Below are positions 1 to 12,085 of a DNA stretch of 64,000 bases, in pieces. The first letter of the stretch is position 1, and every line of letters starts with the position of its first letter. Origin of the DNA: Stromatinia cepivora (Eukaryota > Ascomycota > Leotiomycetes > Helotiales > Sclerotiniaceae); the NCBI GenBank assembly GCA_014898415.1, contig RCTD01000004.1, forward strand, positions 867,001-931,000. Reading direction: 5' to 3'. Position numbers and translations under genes: made by a program. The notes beneath the pieces were generated by a model. The model had not been told where the DNA came from, did not search any database, and saw only the letters and a program-made list of their open reading frames with translations.

Positions 1-2495
1 CCTCATGAACATTGATTCAAGATCTGAGACCATCTCTTGTCGGGCTTGGTTTTGCAAGCGACAAATACCTGACCATTGTCCCAATAGTTTGTCAGTGCTT
101 GTTACCATGGCAGCAACACTAGGAGCTGTCTCTTTTGATCCAGGGGATGGATGTGTCACATCAATGCCAACAACCATCGTCTTCCCTTCATTGATAACTC
201 CGAGTTTGTCGATTGTTTGATTGATACCACCCGCCTTAAGATTGAACTTCAACGCAACGTTGCCAAAGTATTGTGGATCTCCCTTTACAAACTTCGAGTA
301 TTGTACGCAGACTGTATGTATACCAGCGCTGGTATCTGCAAATCTCTTTATCGTGTTGTAAAGCATTACATCATTGACTGGAAGGATACAGAGAACAAAC
401 TTGGGCTTTGGAAGGTTTTTGGATGTAGTGAGCTTTGTGAAGACATCCGAAACAGCGGCAGAGGTAGCTGCTTCATTTCCTTCTATGTGCTTGATAGTAG
501 GTGCCGGCCTATTCATGTAACCTTGAACACCTATACCTGCACCATGAAGGTGTCTCCGGAATTGATCGACTGTATCCATCACAGCTTGTTGGTCCACTCT
601 ACCACCAGCACGGCTGGTAGATTCAACTATCATGTAAGTCCACGGACCCAGATCTCCACAAGTATGGAAACGCGTGTCTCTCATATTCCAAGAACCATCC
701 CTAGGCATCGTCGTCATTGGGCGAAGTTGTTTGTTCTTGTAGTTGATTGCGGGTGGCGGTAACACACGACCTTGAACAGTTATCAGGCTGTTACCAACCT
801 GAACTCCGAATTGAGATAAAAGGGGATTGTCCTTAGCATTTAGTCCCAAGACTTGTTTGCCAGATGTGATAATGGACATAGCATTAGGCTCGGGCCTTCT
901 GTTTGCGAAAGCCAACATCATTCGAGTTTGATCCCCAAGTAAAGCCTTTTTCACAACCTGACCCGGTTTTATAATGCAGACCTCCGCTGGCAGATAAGAT
1001 GGTTTGAGATTGCTACCGACGTTGACCACGGGAAAATCTGGGTTCAAATTAAAACTCGGATATTTGGCTTTGAAATAATCAAATACTGAGATGTAAATAT
1101 TGACTTTAAGGGCTGGCCTAGAAGCTTTCTTTGATCCGGACTTAGGTGGAGCGTCGCCTTTTGTTGATTGTGCTTCAGCAGAGATGTAAAACTTCACATT
1201 TTTTGGCCCAGCGCCATATCTTGCAATCTGTGGAGGATGCTCCTCCGTGCTACCGTCACCTGGGCGAGCCAAATCCCAAATGGATTTCTCTCGCGGAACA
1301 GTCGCACCGTTCTTAGACTTTTTCGCGGGTAAGTGAGTCACTTCAACACGCTTCCTTTTAATCTTATCCACGACACCATGACCATGGCCAAGTTTTTGGA
1401 AGACATGAGCCAGAGGACCAGGCTCGAGAAAGACGGAGTGAGTGACGTTCACGTTCAACAGGAGTCGACCAGTCGCTGGTCTAACACTCTGATAGAAGCC
1501 GCGTATAGCCTCCAATCCCATGCTGAGGGGCGTAAAATTGTGCTCGTTGCCCTTTCGAGCTGTGGAGAAGTGTCTGTTACCGGCAATGGAAACAGTTCGT
1601 TTATCAGTCTTGGCATAAAATCCGAGAAGGGTATTCATGGCTTGGATAGTCTCCTCTTTTTGTTTCTCTGGTACATCAGTTGCAGAGCTCTTGGATAAAA
1701 ATTGAACGAAATCGGAGATGTTGAAAGAGGTCGGGGAGCTGATCCTAACGTGGTAAACTTGGGCATTTGGAAGTGGATCGTCTTCCCCTTCGTTTCGCCA
1801 AGGGATACTGAAAATACGCTCATCTGTGAAAGGCAACTTATTTGGTGTAATAAGCATTGAAGCGTAATCCGTGGCAATAGGAATGTTTGCAAATTCCGGT
1901 AACTCGAGCACGAGCCTAAAAAGCTGGGTTCGTTTCTTTTTGGCAGCGTCCATGTTCGGCGAAATATCTACCATATATCGACCCAAAGTGAAGTTGGGAC
2001 TGGTGTTCAATGAGAATGAATTGGTGAAAAGCTGGACCTTTCGACCGCCAGTCCCGTACCCGGGACGAGCAGGATATCTCTGGTTGAGGGACATCTTACT
2101 AAGAGCATCGATTCCCGACAAGCTCTGATGGTAGTCATTCTCCATCTTGGCGACATTCGCATCAGGGGCCTCCGCAGGGTAATTGGGGTCTCTAGAGAGT
2201 CTATTAGATCAACACCAAGAATAGTAAAGTAAAGTCCTTACTTGAAGACGGCTACCGGACCGCCACGACCACGTCCACCTCCTCCTCGGCCACCACGGTC
2301 TCCGCCACCATAACCTCCTCCCCGGCCACCACGGTCTCCGCCTCCATAACCTCCCCCCCTTCCACCACGGTCTCCGCCTCCATAACTTCCCCCCCTTCCA
2401 CCACGGTCTCCGCCTCCATAACCACCACCTCGACCACGGTCTCCGCCACCACGGCCACCACGGCCACGTCCACGTGCTGCTGGATCAAAAGACAT
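1..2495 (-). CDS. Argonaute (QDE-2-like), truncated by window edge
   Basis: RNA-silencing effector that binds small RNAs and cleaves matching transcripts. Exon 1 runs 2495-2242 and encodes a Gly-Arg-rich tail. Intron 1 starts with GTAAGG at 2241 and ends at 2201 or 2192, both in frame. Exon 2 continues open to base 1. Visible in order: an RGG tail (residues 1-82), an N domain with linker, a PAZ end with the segments PVVNVGS and YLPAEVC (about residues 440-490), and the start of Piwi. The first catalytic Asp lies in GIDVTHPSPGS (about residue 765) and the Glu finger in RQEMVSDLE (about residue 807). Their spacing of about 42 matches human AGO2 (597 and 637). The last Asp and His, and roughly 150-200 residues, lie beyond the window. 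Family assignment is firm. Whether the protein is an active slicer cannot be judged here. Confidence 0.95.
2262..2470 (-). repeat. Coding minisatellite, 36-base unit, in Argonaute exon 1
   Basis: About four near-identical 36-base units encode a 12-residue Gly-rich repeat of the form GGYGGGDRGGRG. One copy has Ser for Gly. It builds the RGG tail of the Argonaute, a low-complexity RNA- and protein-binding segment that is often methylated on arginine in other Argonautes. Copy number could vary between strains. Confidence 0.85.
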
Positions 2496-3495
2496 GGGAA
2501 GGGTTATTGAGGTTCTCTAAAGAAATGCTTGCCGAATGTATCTGCGGATGAGTGTTAGGAAGCAAACTAAAAGGATGAAATGTAGACAGTCATGAAGATG
2601 AGTTGATCCAATCCGAGAATTAAAGAGTGGAAGAATGCGATATTAGTAGAAAGATATCGATTGTAGAAAGCATATGCCACTTGGCTAGTAAAACGGGATT
2701 GCTTTGTTCATCAAAGAAACGCGCTGTTTGGTCGAACAGAACCCAAGAGTGCGAAAACAACATAATGTCTTATGAGGGTCAGACAATGGAAGGTGATAGA
2801 TTGTCATTGCTAAAAGGAAGGTACGAAAATGTGGTAGAGAACGATGAGTGGTTGTCGATCAAGTACAATCTTCAAGATTAAACTGATAATCTTGGAGAGA
2901 TAATTGTACCACGAGGAGGCAGGCAAGCCATCCATGATTGGCATCATAAGAGGATGTTGAAATAAAGCTGAAGCATACCCTTTGAAAATTGAGCAATCGA
3001 TAGCTAGAATATCCAACTATGGAGAGGAATATCGACGGTCAAATTGGGGAATTAAGCTAATTTCTAGCTCGTGATAGTGTATCAAGTTCTTTGGGCGATA
3101 AACTGATGGATTGTGGTAAGAATTTGAGATGGATGGATGGTAGGTTTTGTTCTCGAGGTGGAGCGAGATAAGTAGCCCAGGCGATTTTTGATAGGTGAGG
3201 GGTTGTTTTACTGCAGTAGATGTTCAAATTAGGAAAAGATCATATGGTAGCTAGGTGTTTGCTCGCAATTGGAAGGGATGCATGGAGCTACTACTATGCA
3301 TGGAGCCTCGATGCGTAGCAGGATTTGTGTGGCTACTTACTTTGTAATTTTTAGAGCTTATATCATCAATAGAGCTAGAAAAGAATGTAGAAAGGCTTGG
3401 GATCCCATAAAAAATCAATAGAGGATATATATAATAGATTAGAGGAATAAAATGTGTATTTGTGAGGTTGAAAGAAAGAAAAGGGTGAGAAGAAA

Positions 3496-3526
<31 letters not shown>

Positions 3527-4576
3527 AAGGCAGCGTAAGCTCAGCTTACTTTCAAGAACAATTGGTAGAAGGAGCTCCTAAGCCACCTGCGATTGTTGCA
3601 AGCCAATACTCGTATTTTGTCCTTTACCCCACTTTCCCTTTGAGAGTGAAGTTACCTGAACTACAAACACAGTGTGGATCTTTCTGTACGCGTGGTCACA
3701 TGTTTAACCAAAAGAGTGAATCCCGAATTTCTACCATCCAGTTATATTGATTGATATTAATGTGTCAACGTGTCAATGCCTGTCATTAACCATTTCATGT
3801 AACCATCCTGCAGCTAGCTGAACCAAGGAAACTATAAACGAAGAAAGAGTAATTTTTGGTTGTTCAACATAACCTTCTGCAGCAAGCTTAATCGGTGATG
3901 AAACTGAGTGAATGGGTGGTCAGCCTTTCTTGTTGCTGTTTACATTGCAGGAGCGGTTCAAATGAATTGGTAACTGGACGAAATATCGGCTTGTTACTTC
4001 CTAACTTCGAATCATCAGAAGCATGCGACTGACTCCGTTTAATAGTGGCATACCAACAAAACTTCAAGTTGACCATTCATGATTATATAAGAGCGCATCA
4101 ATTGGCTGTATCAAAAGTTGATACTTGTTCGGAAACCACGATGCTAGATTTTTTAATTTCAATTCGAAAAATTGAAATATGCAAGGGGGAAAATTCCTGG
4201 ATAGATTTGATTATTCCTTCCATACCCGGACTACGGGGCAAAGAGTTGGCCGATGAGAATGCCATGCATACCTGTGGCATTCATTGCTGGTTGCCGTGAC
4301 GAATCAAAAGAGCTTTCGGATATAGGATGAATCCATAAGGATACAATAACAAAGAAATGGATTTATTGACAATAACTTCGATTCTTTACCTCATGACTTT
4401 TCCAGAGTCATAGAGTGGGTCAGCAAGTTGGTGATGCTACCATTGTTTTTGAGTATTCTGCCTAGCAGAAAGGTTTTGCTGTTTCCTTATTGAGACTAAA
4501 GTGTCTTGTTGAAACACCAAAACTTGACTACCATCAGTTTCATCAATTTTTTAAATGGAAATCATTTTTACCTAAG
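2496..4576. other. Intergenic, divergent promoters of Argonaute and MFS gene
   Basis: No gene is supported. It should hold the Argonaute promoter and 5' leader and, on the other side, the promoter of the transporter at 4577. A (GA)n microsatellite of about 26 bases lies at 3496-3522. Short open frames here match no family I recognise. Confidence 0.6.
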
Positions 4577-6745
4577 ATGTCAAAATCAATATCATCAACA
4601 GCAGACATGGAAATCAGAAGCAAGCCCATCATGGAGGCATCCAAGAACGAGGTTGATATATCCAACGCATCAGATTCGGTCTCCAAAGATAACGCTCCAG
4701 AGGAATCTGTACCAGCGGACGCACCTCTGCAAAAAGAATCAACATTGAGCCCTGACGAACTAGATGGCGAAGAGGCAGTTTATCCCCATGGTTTAAAATT
4801 GGTCATCATTCTGGCGGCTCTGTGCCTCGCAGTCTTCTTAGTAGCTCTCGATCAGACGATTATCGCAACTGCCATCCCGAAAATCACAGATCAATTCAAT
4901 AGCATACAAGATATTGGATGGTATGGCAGTGCATACCTCTTGACCACCACCGCTCTGCAACCAACGTTTGGTAGGATATATACTATATTCAGTGTAAGCA
5001 AGAAAGAGTATGGATATCAATAGATTGTGCGGGGGCTTATAAAATTCTGCAGATCAAACTCACCTTCATTGTGGCTATCGTCATTTTCGAAATCGGGTAA
5101 TGTGATGTCACAAATATGTGGATGGAACACATGAATTAACAAATGGGACAGTTCCTTAGTTTGTGCCACTGCGCCGAATAGCACTGCGTTGATAGTGGGT
5201 AGAGCTATATCTGGAATAGGAGTTGGAGGTTTATTTTCGGGAGCAATAGTTATTTTAGCATATTGTTGTAAGTGCATAGATTTTATTTAGCCCGGTGGCG
5301 ATATGAATGGATGGCTTCAACCGATTACATCGTTCAATTTTAGCTTATTTATTTATTTATCTATTCTGGATGATCCTGACTTAACAAATAGTACCTTTGC
5401 GAAAACGACCAGCTGCGTTTGGTTTGATGTAGGTGGATTGCTTTTGTAAAAAGAAATTGTAGTTGCCTGTTTTGTTAGAAACGCTGACATGAATACTATT
5501 CAGTGGAGGGATGTGGGGAATTGCTTCTGTCGCAGGACCATTACTTGGGGGTGTATTTGTGAGTCTGGTTCGGAATTTCACGAGGACAAACACTGATCAG
5601 GACAGACCGACAAAGTATCTTGGCGTTGGTGCTTCTATATTAATCTTCCTATAGGCGCCGTCGCTATAGCTGTAATTGCCGTTTACCTCAAAATCCACCG
5701 CGCCAATAACCCCGAGAATCTTTCCATTCTCGCTCGTATCAAAAAGCTCGATCTCATCGGCACAGTCATTCTTATCCCGGCCGTCATATGCCTTCTGCTC
5801 GCCCTCCAATGGGGTGGTACGACATATCCATGGAATTCTGCTAAGATAATTGGTCTCCTCGTCGGATCGATCTTGTTATTCATCTTATTCATCACCTCAC
5901 AAATCATCCTCGGTGATAAAGGCATTCTCCCTCCCCGCTTCTTCAAAGATCGCAACACTATACTCGCATACGCTTTTGCGTTCCTTTTTGGCGCCGGTTT
6001 CTTTGCTCTGATCTTCTACCTGGCAATCTACTTTCAATCCGTCAAAGGTTCCTCTGCCACCAAAGCCGGTATTGAGCTTCTCCCCCTCCTAATCTCCACA
6101 GTTCTATCCTCCATAGTAACCGGAGGACTCATCACCGCAATTGGATATTACACTCCTGTGATGATTTTCTGTATGATACTATTCGCCGTCGGCTCTGGTC
6201 TCATCACCACCTTCTCCCTCACAACCCCCATGTCCCAATGGTTCGGCTTCCAAGTCATAACTGGTATTGGAATTGGCGTTGGTTTTCAAGGCGGTGTTCT
6301 AGTAGTCCAGACCGTTCTTCCACTCGTCGATGTACCCGTCGGTACAGCATGCGTTTCATTTTTCCAGTCCCTAGGCGGCGCCCTCTTTATATCCGTCTGT
6401 CAAACCCTTTTTCAGAACGGGTTAAAATCTGGAATAGAAGAACATGCTCCTCAACTCGATCCTCAATTATTTTTACATAGCGGCGCAACAGAAATTCGAC
6501 AATTGCTAGCACACCTGCAGCAAGAAGAAGCCTTAAATGCTGTGTTGCAAGCTTATGTAGAAGGACTTACGCGTTGTTACTGGGTGACTACTGCGTGTGC
6601 AATTGGCAGCTTTGTGGCAGCATGTGGATTGGATTGGAAGAGTGTGAAGAAGGGACATGGACAAGAAAAGGAAATAGAGGAGAGAAAGGAAGAGAAGGAT
6701 GGAATGGTGATTGATAGAGGAACGACCCAGCCTGAAAATTTGTAA
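4577..6745 (+). CDS. MFS drug/toxin efflux transporter, DHA14 family
   Basis: Proton antiporter of the plasma membrane, expected 14 membrane spans, exporting drugs, toxins or metabolites. Six exons join in frame: 4577-4993, 5053-5096, 5152-5267, 5392-5428, 5504-5558 and 5606-6745, giving about 602 residues, normal for the family. The first 75 residues are hydrophilic and Ser/Glu-rich. Motif D1 is [13 protein letters not shown] in the first span. The glycine-rich span carries [11 protein letters not shown]. Antiporter motif C is [12 protein letters not shown], followed by [12 protein letters not shown]. The tail is highly charged. The start at 4577 was preferred over an in-frame ATG at 4490 because family members start close to this acidic segment; the upstream ATG is possible. 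Five introns crowd into the first half and the last exon is uninterrupted. The substrate cannot be deduced, as no biosynthetic cluster flanks the gene. Confidence 0.9.
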
Positions 6746-7600
6746 GATATGGATGCGGCGTGCACTTGACAGAGTAGACAACAACCACACACTTGTAAAT
6801 CTTGTATTACTAGTAGAGCATCCACTCAGTTTAGCATTAATTTTTAGAGTTCTTTTTCGTATAATATTGCCATCCTCTAAGCCCTAAAATCCATTTGATT
6901 GTCGAACCGAAGTTCGGATATTGCGGAGTGTCATCATCAAGCCTGAGAGGCCTTTTGATTATCGAATCTTGGTTCAGATATAGGGTATCCCAGTCTGAAC
7001 GATAAATCAGGTACATTGTGGGCTTACAGCAAAAATCATACATACAAATCAACTCGATGAAATACATCAAAGACCCATATCCACATTCAACAGCAAAAGA
7101 AAGGGGATAGAAAGACAAAATCCAACAACCCCATTGTATTTTGAAGCCTGAACGGTTATTTCATTTAGCCCAATGATCTACAAACTCGTGCACACACCGC
7201 CAAGGCACCCTCAATTCCCTGAAGCCACCCTCCTATCCTATTGGCGCAATAATCCTCAACCTGTTCCCCGCACTATCCCATCTCAACGGCTTTTTTCTTC
7301 GGTTTCTAGAATCCCTGGCGTTAGGATCGATCACCCCAAATTCCAGAATATGGAGGTTTGCATTTCCCCGCAAATGCTAGGTAGATCCTTTTCCAAGTGT
7401 TGAAAAGTAAGCCGGAAGTTGTAAGTCAGAGAAGACAGAATCTGCATTGAATATTCAATTACAATACTCCGTGCAAATCTTAGATGCCTTTTGCTTCGCC
7501 GCTCTACTTGGTCAAATAAGGTTCACATGAAAGTTTGTATGCGGTGTATCGCAATGTATTAGAGTTTATCAAGAGTTAAGGGGCGATTCTAAATAGATAC

Positions 7601-7672
7601 CTATAGCTTTTCCTAATCTCCTTATACTTTTCCTAATCCCTTATACTTTTCCTAATCTCCTTATACATTTCC
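7601..7672 (+). repeat. Tandem repeat, ~20-base unit, 3.6 copies
   Basis: The unit is CTTATACTTTTCCTAATCTC with small differences: copies at 7601-7620, 7621-7639 and 7640-7659, and a partial copy at 7660-7672. No function is apparent. Confidence 0.85.
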
Positions 7673-7710
7673 GGCCCCTGAGTTGGAAATCGTTCGTCCG
7701 GATTCCTACC

Positions 7711-7842
7711 GTGCTGCCAGAAAGTACAAAACTCCGAACGCTAAATCGGTGTTAAGAAAGAAAGGGAAACCTCGGAAATAAAGTTTGACCAATAAGAACA
7801 GTTACTCTCTAACGTTCGGAGTTTTATACTTTCTGGCAGCAT
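7711..7842. repeat. Hairpin element A (MITE-like inverted repeat)
   Basis: Two arms of about 32 bases in inverted orientation, 7711-7742 and 7811-7842, differ at about four positions. They start with GTGCTGCCAGAAAGTA on the left and end ACTTTCTGGCAGCAT on the right. The interior is about 68 bases with no coding capacity. The same arm sequence recurs at 7903 and at 54.8 kb, so this is a dispersed family. No clear target-site duplication could be fixed. Confidence 0.75.
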
Positions 7843-7902
7843 GAAGTACTAGCAAACAAGCAACTTCTACTCTCATATGCAAGCTTTTCAAACAACGGTA
7901 CT

Positions 7903-8012
7903 CATGCTGCCAAAAAGTATGAAACTCCGACGCTAGAGAAACCAGGTAATGATATTCCTCTTGTAGTTACCATCTTCAGGTACGTGCGCCTATCTTCGGA
8001 GTTGCATACGAG
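7903..8012. repeat. Hairpin element B, same family as A and C
   Basis: The left arm begins CATGCTGCCAAAAAGTATG and carries the AACTCCGACGCTA core. The right arm is diverged (CTTCGGAGTTGCATACG). Its reverse complement aligns along its whole length with the copy at 54725-54836, including the interior block GATGGTAA and the CCTGGTTT block. It lies 60 bases from element A. Confidence 0.7.
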
Positions 8013-8196
8013 GATTTAACTTCACGCATAAGATTATCAAAGGCTTTCAATTTCAAATGATGGTACTGGTAATGCGCAGACTCGTATGTATGTATAAGTC
8101 GGTGAGATGGGAAAGACTAGACATGGGTATTGAATTATTGTAATCCACTTCTGGATGCAGTTAGTTCTACATACATCGAGCTCACTCGCATCTAGA

Positions 8197-8202
8197 TATA
8201 AA
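8197..8202 (+). promoter_or_regulatory. TATA box of pectin methylesterase gene
   Basis: TATAAA lies 91 bases upstream of the ATG at 8293 and is the only good match close to the gene. The spacing suits a strongly regulated secreted-enzyme promoter with a short leader. Confidence 0.5.
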
Positions 8203-8292
8203 GAGCCCTTCTTGGCTTCTCTTTTTGAATGCGCTCTCTCATATCAATTGATATTTCTTTTTTCAATTGACCGTTCAAAACAGCCCATCAAA

Positions 8293-9902
8293 ATGGTCCG
8301 CCCATTAGTACTTCTAGCTTCTCTCGTCCCTTTTGTCACAGCCAGTTGGGACATCAATAACCAGGAGAATAGACATGCTTGTCAAAGTCACACCGGAAAT
8401 CCTTTGGATGGATGCGATTTGCAAAGGACGAAATATGTAGATTCCGTAGGAAGCGGTTCCAATTTCAAGACGGTGCAGTCTGGTATGTACTTGGGTCTCC
8501 CATAAGAGGTGAAGTGGAGTGTGGTAGAATTGCGCAAGTGGAAGGTTTGAATTAAGGCTAATTGTAAACGATGGTAGCTGTGGCGAGCTTGCCAAACAAT
8601 ACTGATACATATATTATTCTTATTGCATCTGGCAACTATACAGAGCAGGTGAGAATTATGTTTAATTTGTCTTTTGCTCTCAGGCTCGTCGCATGATTGT
8701 TAACATCGGACCGTAGGTCAACGTCACTCGTCCTGGTCCTACATATTTGCTTGGTCAAACTGCAAATCCTTACAATCAATCTGCGAATACTGTCAATATC
8801 ATCTGGAGAGCGGTTGCTGGCAAAGGAGATAACGCCTTCACATCCACTTTGACTGTTGCGCCGACTCTCAATGCGTCTTTGAGTGGAAGTGGCCCAAGTG
8901 GATTTGCTGTTCCACCAGGAACACCATTTGGATGCAAAGACTTTAGAACATACAATCTGAACCTCATCAATGATTTTGTGCCATACTGTAAGTTACTGTT
9001 TTTTCCCAAGAAAAGAAAGAAGATGGCAAAGCGGTCAGGACCTTGGGGGAGTATCGGAACAAACAAGAGAACGTTCTAACAAAATAATAGCCGATGGACC
9101 TTCCCTCGCTTTGAGCATAAGCTATGCAAACGGTGGCTTTTACTATACCGGCTTCTACAGCTACCAAGATACGGTATGCCATCCACCGACTGCTCTCTTC
9201 CCTTTCTTCTCCCACAAACTAACACAATCAAGATCTACGTAGGCAAACTATCTAATTCATATATGTCTCAATCTGTCGTCGCCGGCCAGACCGACTTCTT
9301 TTACGGTTTCGGGACTCTCTGGGTTAACAAAACACAAATCTATCTTCGATCATGTGGAGGTAATTTCGTCCTTTTTCCTACTCTCCATGTTCTTACTTTT
9401 ATTAACTCGAAATTTTTTCAGGCGGAATTACAGCTTGGAAGGGAACGAACACGACCTTTGAGAACAAATATGGAGTATATATTGTGGATTCATCAGTACA
9501 GAAAGCAAACAGTAGTTTGAGCATCCAAGGGAAATGTGCACTTGGCAGACCTTGGGTATATTCTCCTTATCCACCATTTATGAGAATGATCTAACAATCG
9601 CCAAACAGAACGCACAAATGCGATCAATCTTCGCCCGCACCTACCTTGATGATTCGATTCTTCCCACAGGATATATCGATTGGGCTCCTTCCCGCTACAA
9701 TGCCAACAATGGTAATTACAGCACTGTCCAAGCTGAATATAAAAACTATGGACCGGGTTATAATGCGACTGGAAGGGCCGGTTCGTTGTTTGATGTGCAA
9801 TATAACGACGCGCAATGGGCACCTTACAGTAGTCCCGCTGAAGTATTCCAGGATCCTTCAGGACTTTTCGGCGATGTAAGTTGGGTTGATTTCGCCGTTT
9901 AA
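8293..9902 (+). CDS. Secreted pectin methylesterase (CE8)
   Basis: De-esterifies methylated homogalacturonan of plant cell walls, opening it to pectate lyases and polygalacturonases. Seven exons join in frame: 8293-8482, 8578-8648, 8717-8987, 9091-9173, 9233-9359, 9422-9555 and 9609-9902, giving about 389 residues. Residues 1-18 form a signal peptide ending near VTASW. Family landmarks: GNYTEQ (about residue 82-87), the catalytic acid Asp in YQDT, the nucleophile Asp in GQTDFFYG, and the substrate-binding Arg in LGRPW. The nucleophile motif departs from the usual DFIFG as DFFYG, so this is a divergent fungal branch. Several N-glycosylation sequons are present. No pectinase neighbours are in the window. 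The assignment to CE8 is firm, as all catalytic residues are present. Confidence 0.92.
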
Positions 9903-10757
9903 TTGTGTTCGTCGGGAATGGTGGTATTAGTAAGATGAGAAATGAATGTAATTTCTAGAAATGATAAGTCCAACTGTTGATTGATTTCTTCATGCCTCGT
10001 CCTGAGATACAGTACCCCTCCACTTATATTAGTCGATCTCCAATTTTACACCAAAAACAGCCAAAATACATAGTTTTTACTTGAATATTTTGATATAATA
10101 GAAAATTCAATAATTAAACTCCTTTATAATTTCGATTATTTATATGTAAAAGATTATATATAATAAATTTCAAAACCCCCAAAAATTTATTCATTGAATA
10201 ATAATAGTTTTAAATTGAAATTCTTATTTTTCTTAACTCCCCCTACAAAAATCAAATTAAATTTACTTTACTAATTTTCTATCTTGATTATATAATCTAG
10301 AAAAATCGTAAAAATAAATTTCAAAATGTTTAATATTAATTTAGATCGAAATATCTGAAATTGCAAATTTGAAAGATCTTTTTATTATTATTGTAAATAT
10401 AATTATTTGTTAAAGTAGATGGGTTTTGGTGTAAAAAAGCCTTTCCACTAGTATAAATGGTCTAGTACTGTATGGCTCCGCTTAATCGTGACATACTGGC
10501 TGGAATAAATTAAAAATACTAAGTATGTTGTTAGGTTTCTGTTTGAATTAGAAGGTCAAAAACAATTTCTTAGTGTGCCATGACTAAGCTATTCCCAATT
10601 CTTTGTTCCAGGCCTTTCAGTCGGAACACTTTACGCGACCCTTGATATCAAATCGCGTTTCCTCATACAAACAAACATATATCTTACTAGAGTCTCGTCT
10701 CAATTCACCATTATTCTACAAAATTCCAACAACAACGAAATTGACACAAATTTTAAA
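9903..10757. other. Intergenic: PME 3' region, TIR element, J-protein promoter
   Basis: Apart from the TIR element, about 100 bases follow the pectin methylesterase stop and about 290 bases precede the J-protein start. No other gene is supported. Confidence 0.6.
10010..10470. mobile_element. Non-autonomous Tc1/mariner-like TIR element (MITE)
   Basis: A 461-base AT-rich insert flanked by TA on both sides (10008-10009 and 10471-10472), the target duplication of Tc1/mariner elements. The ends start CAGTAC. The left end reads CAGTACCCCTCCACTTATA; the reverse complement of the right end reads CAGTACTAGACCATTTATA, and both share a TTTTACACCAAAA block about 35 bases in. There is no coding frame. 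The terminal CAGTA and CACTTATAT resemble the full-length element at 55274, but the inner TIR differs, so it belongs to a related rather than the same family. The strong AT bias suggests RIP. Confidence 0.8.
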
Positions 10758-12085
10758 ATGGCTACCCAAAATGATGTCGCAGATGAAATTCCTCCTCAAA
10801 TCAATCCATACGAAGTTCTCGGTATTGAGAAATATGCCTCTGAAGATGAGGTCAAACGTGCATATCGTAAATGCGCTTTGAAGCATCATCCAGGTATGTC
10901 ATAGTATTCTTCACTTCGTTTTACTTTAAGAGCCTACAAAAGCCATGCGCATTCTTCTTACGGGATTGTCACTTTCAAATTCATGATATACAACCACCTC
11001 AAAAGTCAATTTACAGAGCTAACAATCTCCTAGACAAAGCTCCGGCACATCTCAAATCTGATTCCCATACCAAATTCCAAGAAATCGCTTTCGCATATGC
11101 CATCCTCTCCAATCCAAACCGTCGCAAACGCTATGATCGTACTGGATCTACCTCTGAGTCTGTCGATGCTGATGGCTTCTCTTGGACCGATTTCTATTCT
11201 GAGCAATACAAAGACATTGTTACTGCCGATGCCATTAATGAATTTTCCAATTACTACAAAGGTTCTGATGAGGAGAAAGATGATTTGCTGAAAGCTTATA
11301 CCGTGCATGAGGGAAGATGGGGGAAAATGTATCAGGTTATTATGTTAAGTGACCCAATCCAGGACGAAGAACGATTTCGCGAGATTATCGAGGAAGCAAT
11401 CAAGAAGGGAGAAGTTGAGGAATATGCTGTGTTTAGACAGGAAACTAAAGCTTCGAAGGCTAAGAGAATGAAGAAGGCTAGAGAGGAGGAGAAAGAAGCT
11501 GCGAAGGCCGCGAAACAACTAGGTGCTGATAAATTATTGAAAGGGTCTGGTGGAGATGGAGCGGAGAAAAGTAAAAAGCCAAAGAAGCAGGTCCCTGGTC
11601 ATATGGATGAATTGGCGGCTATTATTCAGGCCAGGCAAGCCTCAAGAGGTAGTTTCCTTGATGGATTAGAGGCAAAATATGCGCCAGGTGGAAAGAAGTC
11701 GGCAAAGCACCCAGGTGAACTGGATGAAGAAGAGTTTCGGAGAATTCAAAACGGCTTAGGCTCGAGTAAGAGCAAAGGCAAAGCGAAGGGCAAGGGGAAG
11801 AAAAGAGAAGCTGATTCCGAGGATGATGTGGAGGAAGACAAAATATCGACACCTAAGAAGAAGTCATCAAGAGGCAAGAAGAGAGAACTTGTGGTAGAGG
11901 AAGAAGTTGAAGATGAAGATGAAGACGCAGAAATGGACGATGGTGGTAATGATTATCAAGCAGAAGAAGCAGAGGAAGATGAAGAAGAAGAGATCGAAGT
12001 CGAGGACGAGAAACCAGCCCCTAAAAAGAGAGCGAAGAAGCCAGCCACTCGGCAGTCCAAGCGCACTAGAACTACCCGGGCATGA
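10758..12085 (+). CDS. J-domain protein, DNAJC9 type
   Basis: Hsp70 co-chaperone. The family type is nuclear, and human DNAJC9 also binds histones H3-H4. Two exons, 10758-10893 and 11034-12085, give about 395 residues. The J domain occupies residues 17-95 (NPYEVLGIEKYASEDEVKRAY on its first helices). Its HPD triad is created across the intron (CCA G|AC), which confirms the splice. The middle region (about 110-190) matches the DNAJC9 family, with GRWGKMYQ and a long Lys/Glu-rich helix. The C-terminal 150 residues alternate acidic and basic blocks and end in a basic stretch, consistent with nuclear import and histone contact. The start has a good fungal context (AAAATGGC). The DNAJC9-like role is inferred from domain order. 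Confidence 0.88.

Larger units (their letters stand above)
6746..8292. other. Intergenic with several small repeats
   Basis: No gene is supported. At 6891-6985 two diverged copies of a roughly 40-base unit, about 65 bases apart, share TTTGATT, TCGAA and GATAT blocks. The tandem array and two hairpin elements at 7.6-8.0 kb are listed separately. The 3' part holds the promoter of the pectin methylesterase. Confidence 0.6.

Noticed and set aside
151..762. 203-codon plus-strand frame at the left edge
   Set aside because: Antisense to the conserved Mid/Piwi part of Argonaute, which is clearly the coding strand.
4490..4576. Upstream in-frame ATG extending the DHA14 transporter by 29 residues
   Set aside because: The added segment is not like transporter N-termini; the ATG at 4577 gives normal length.
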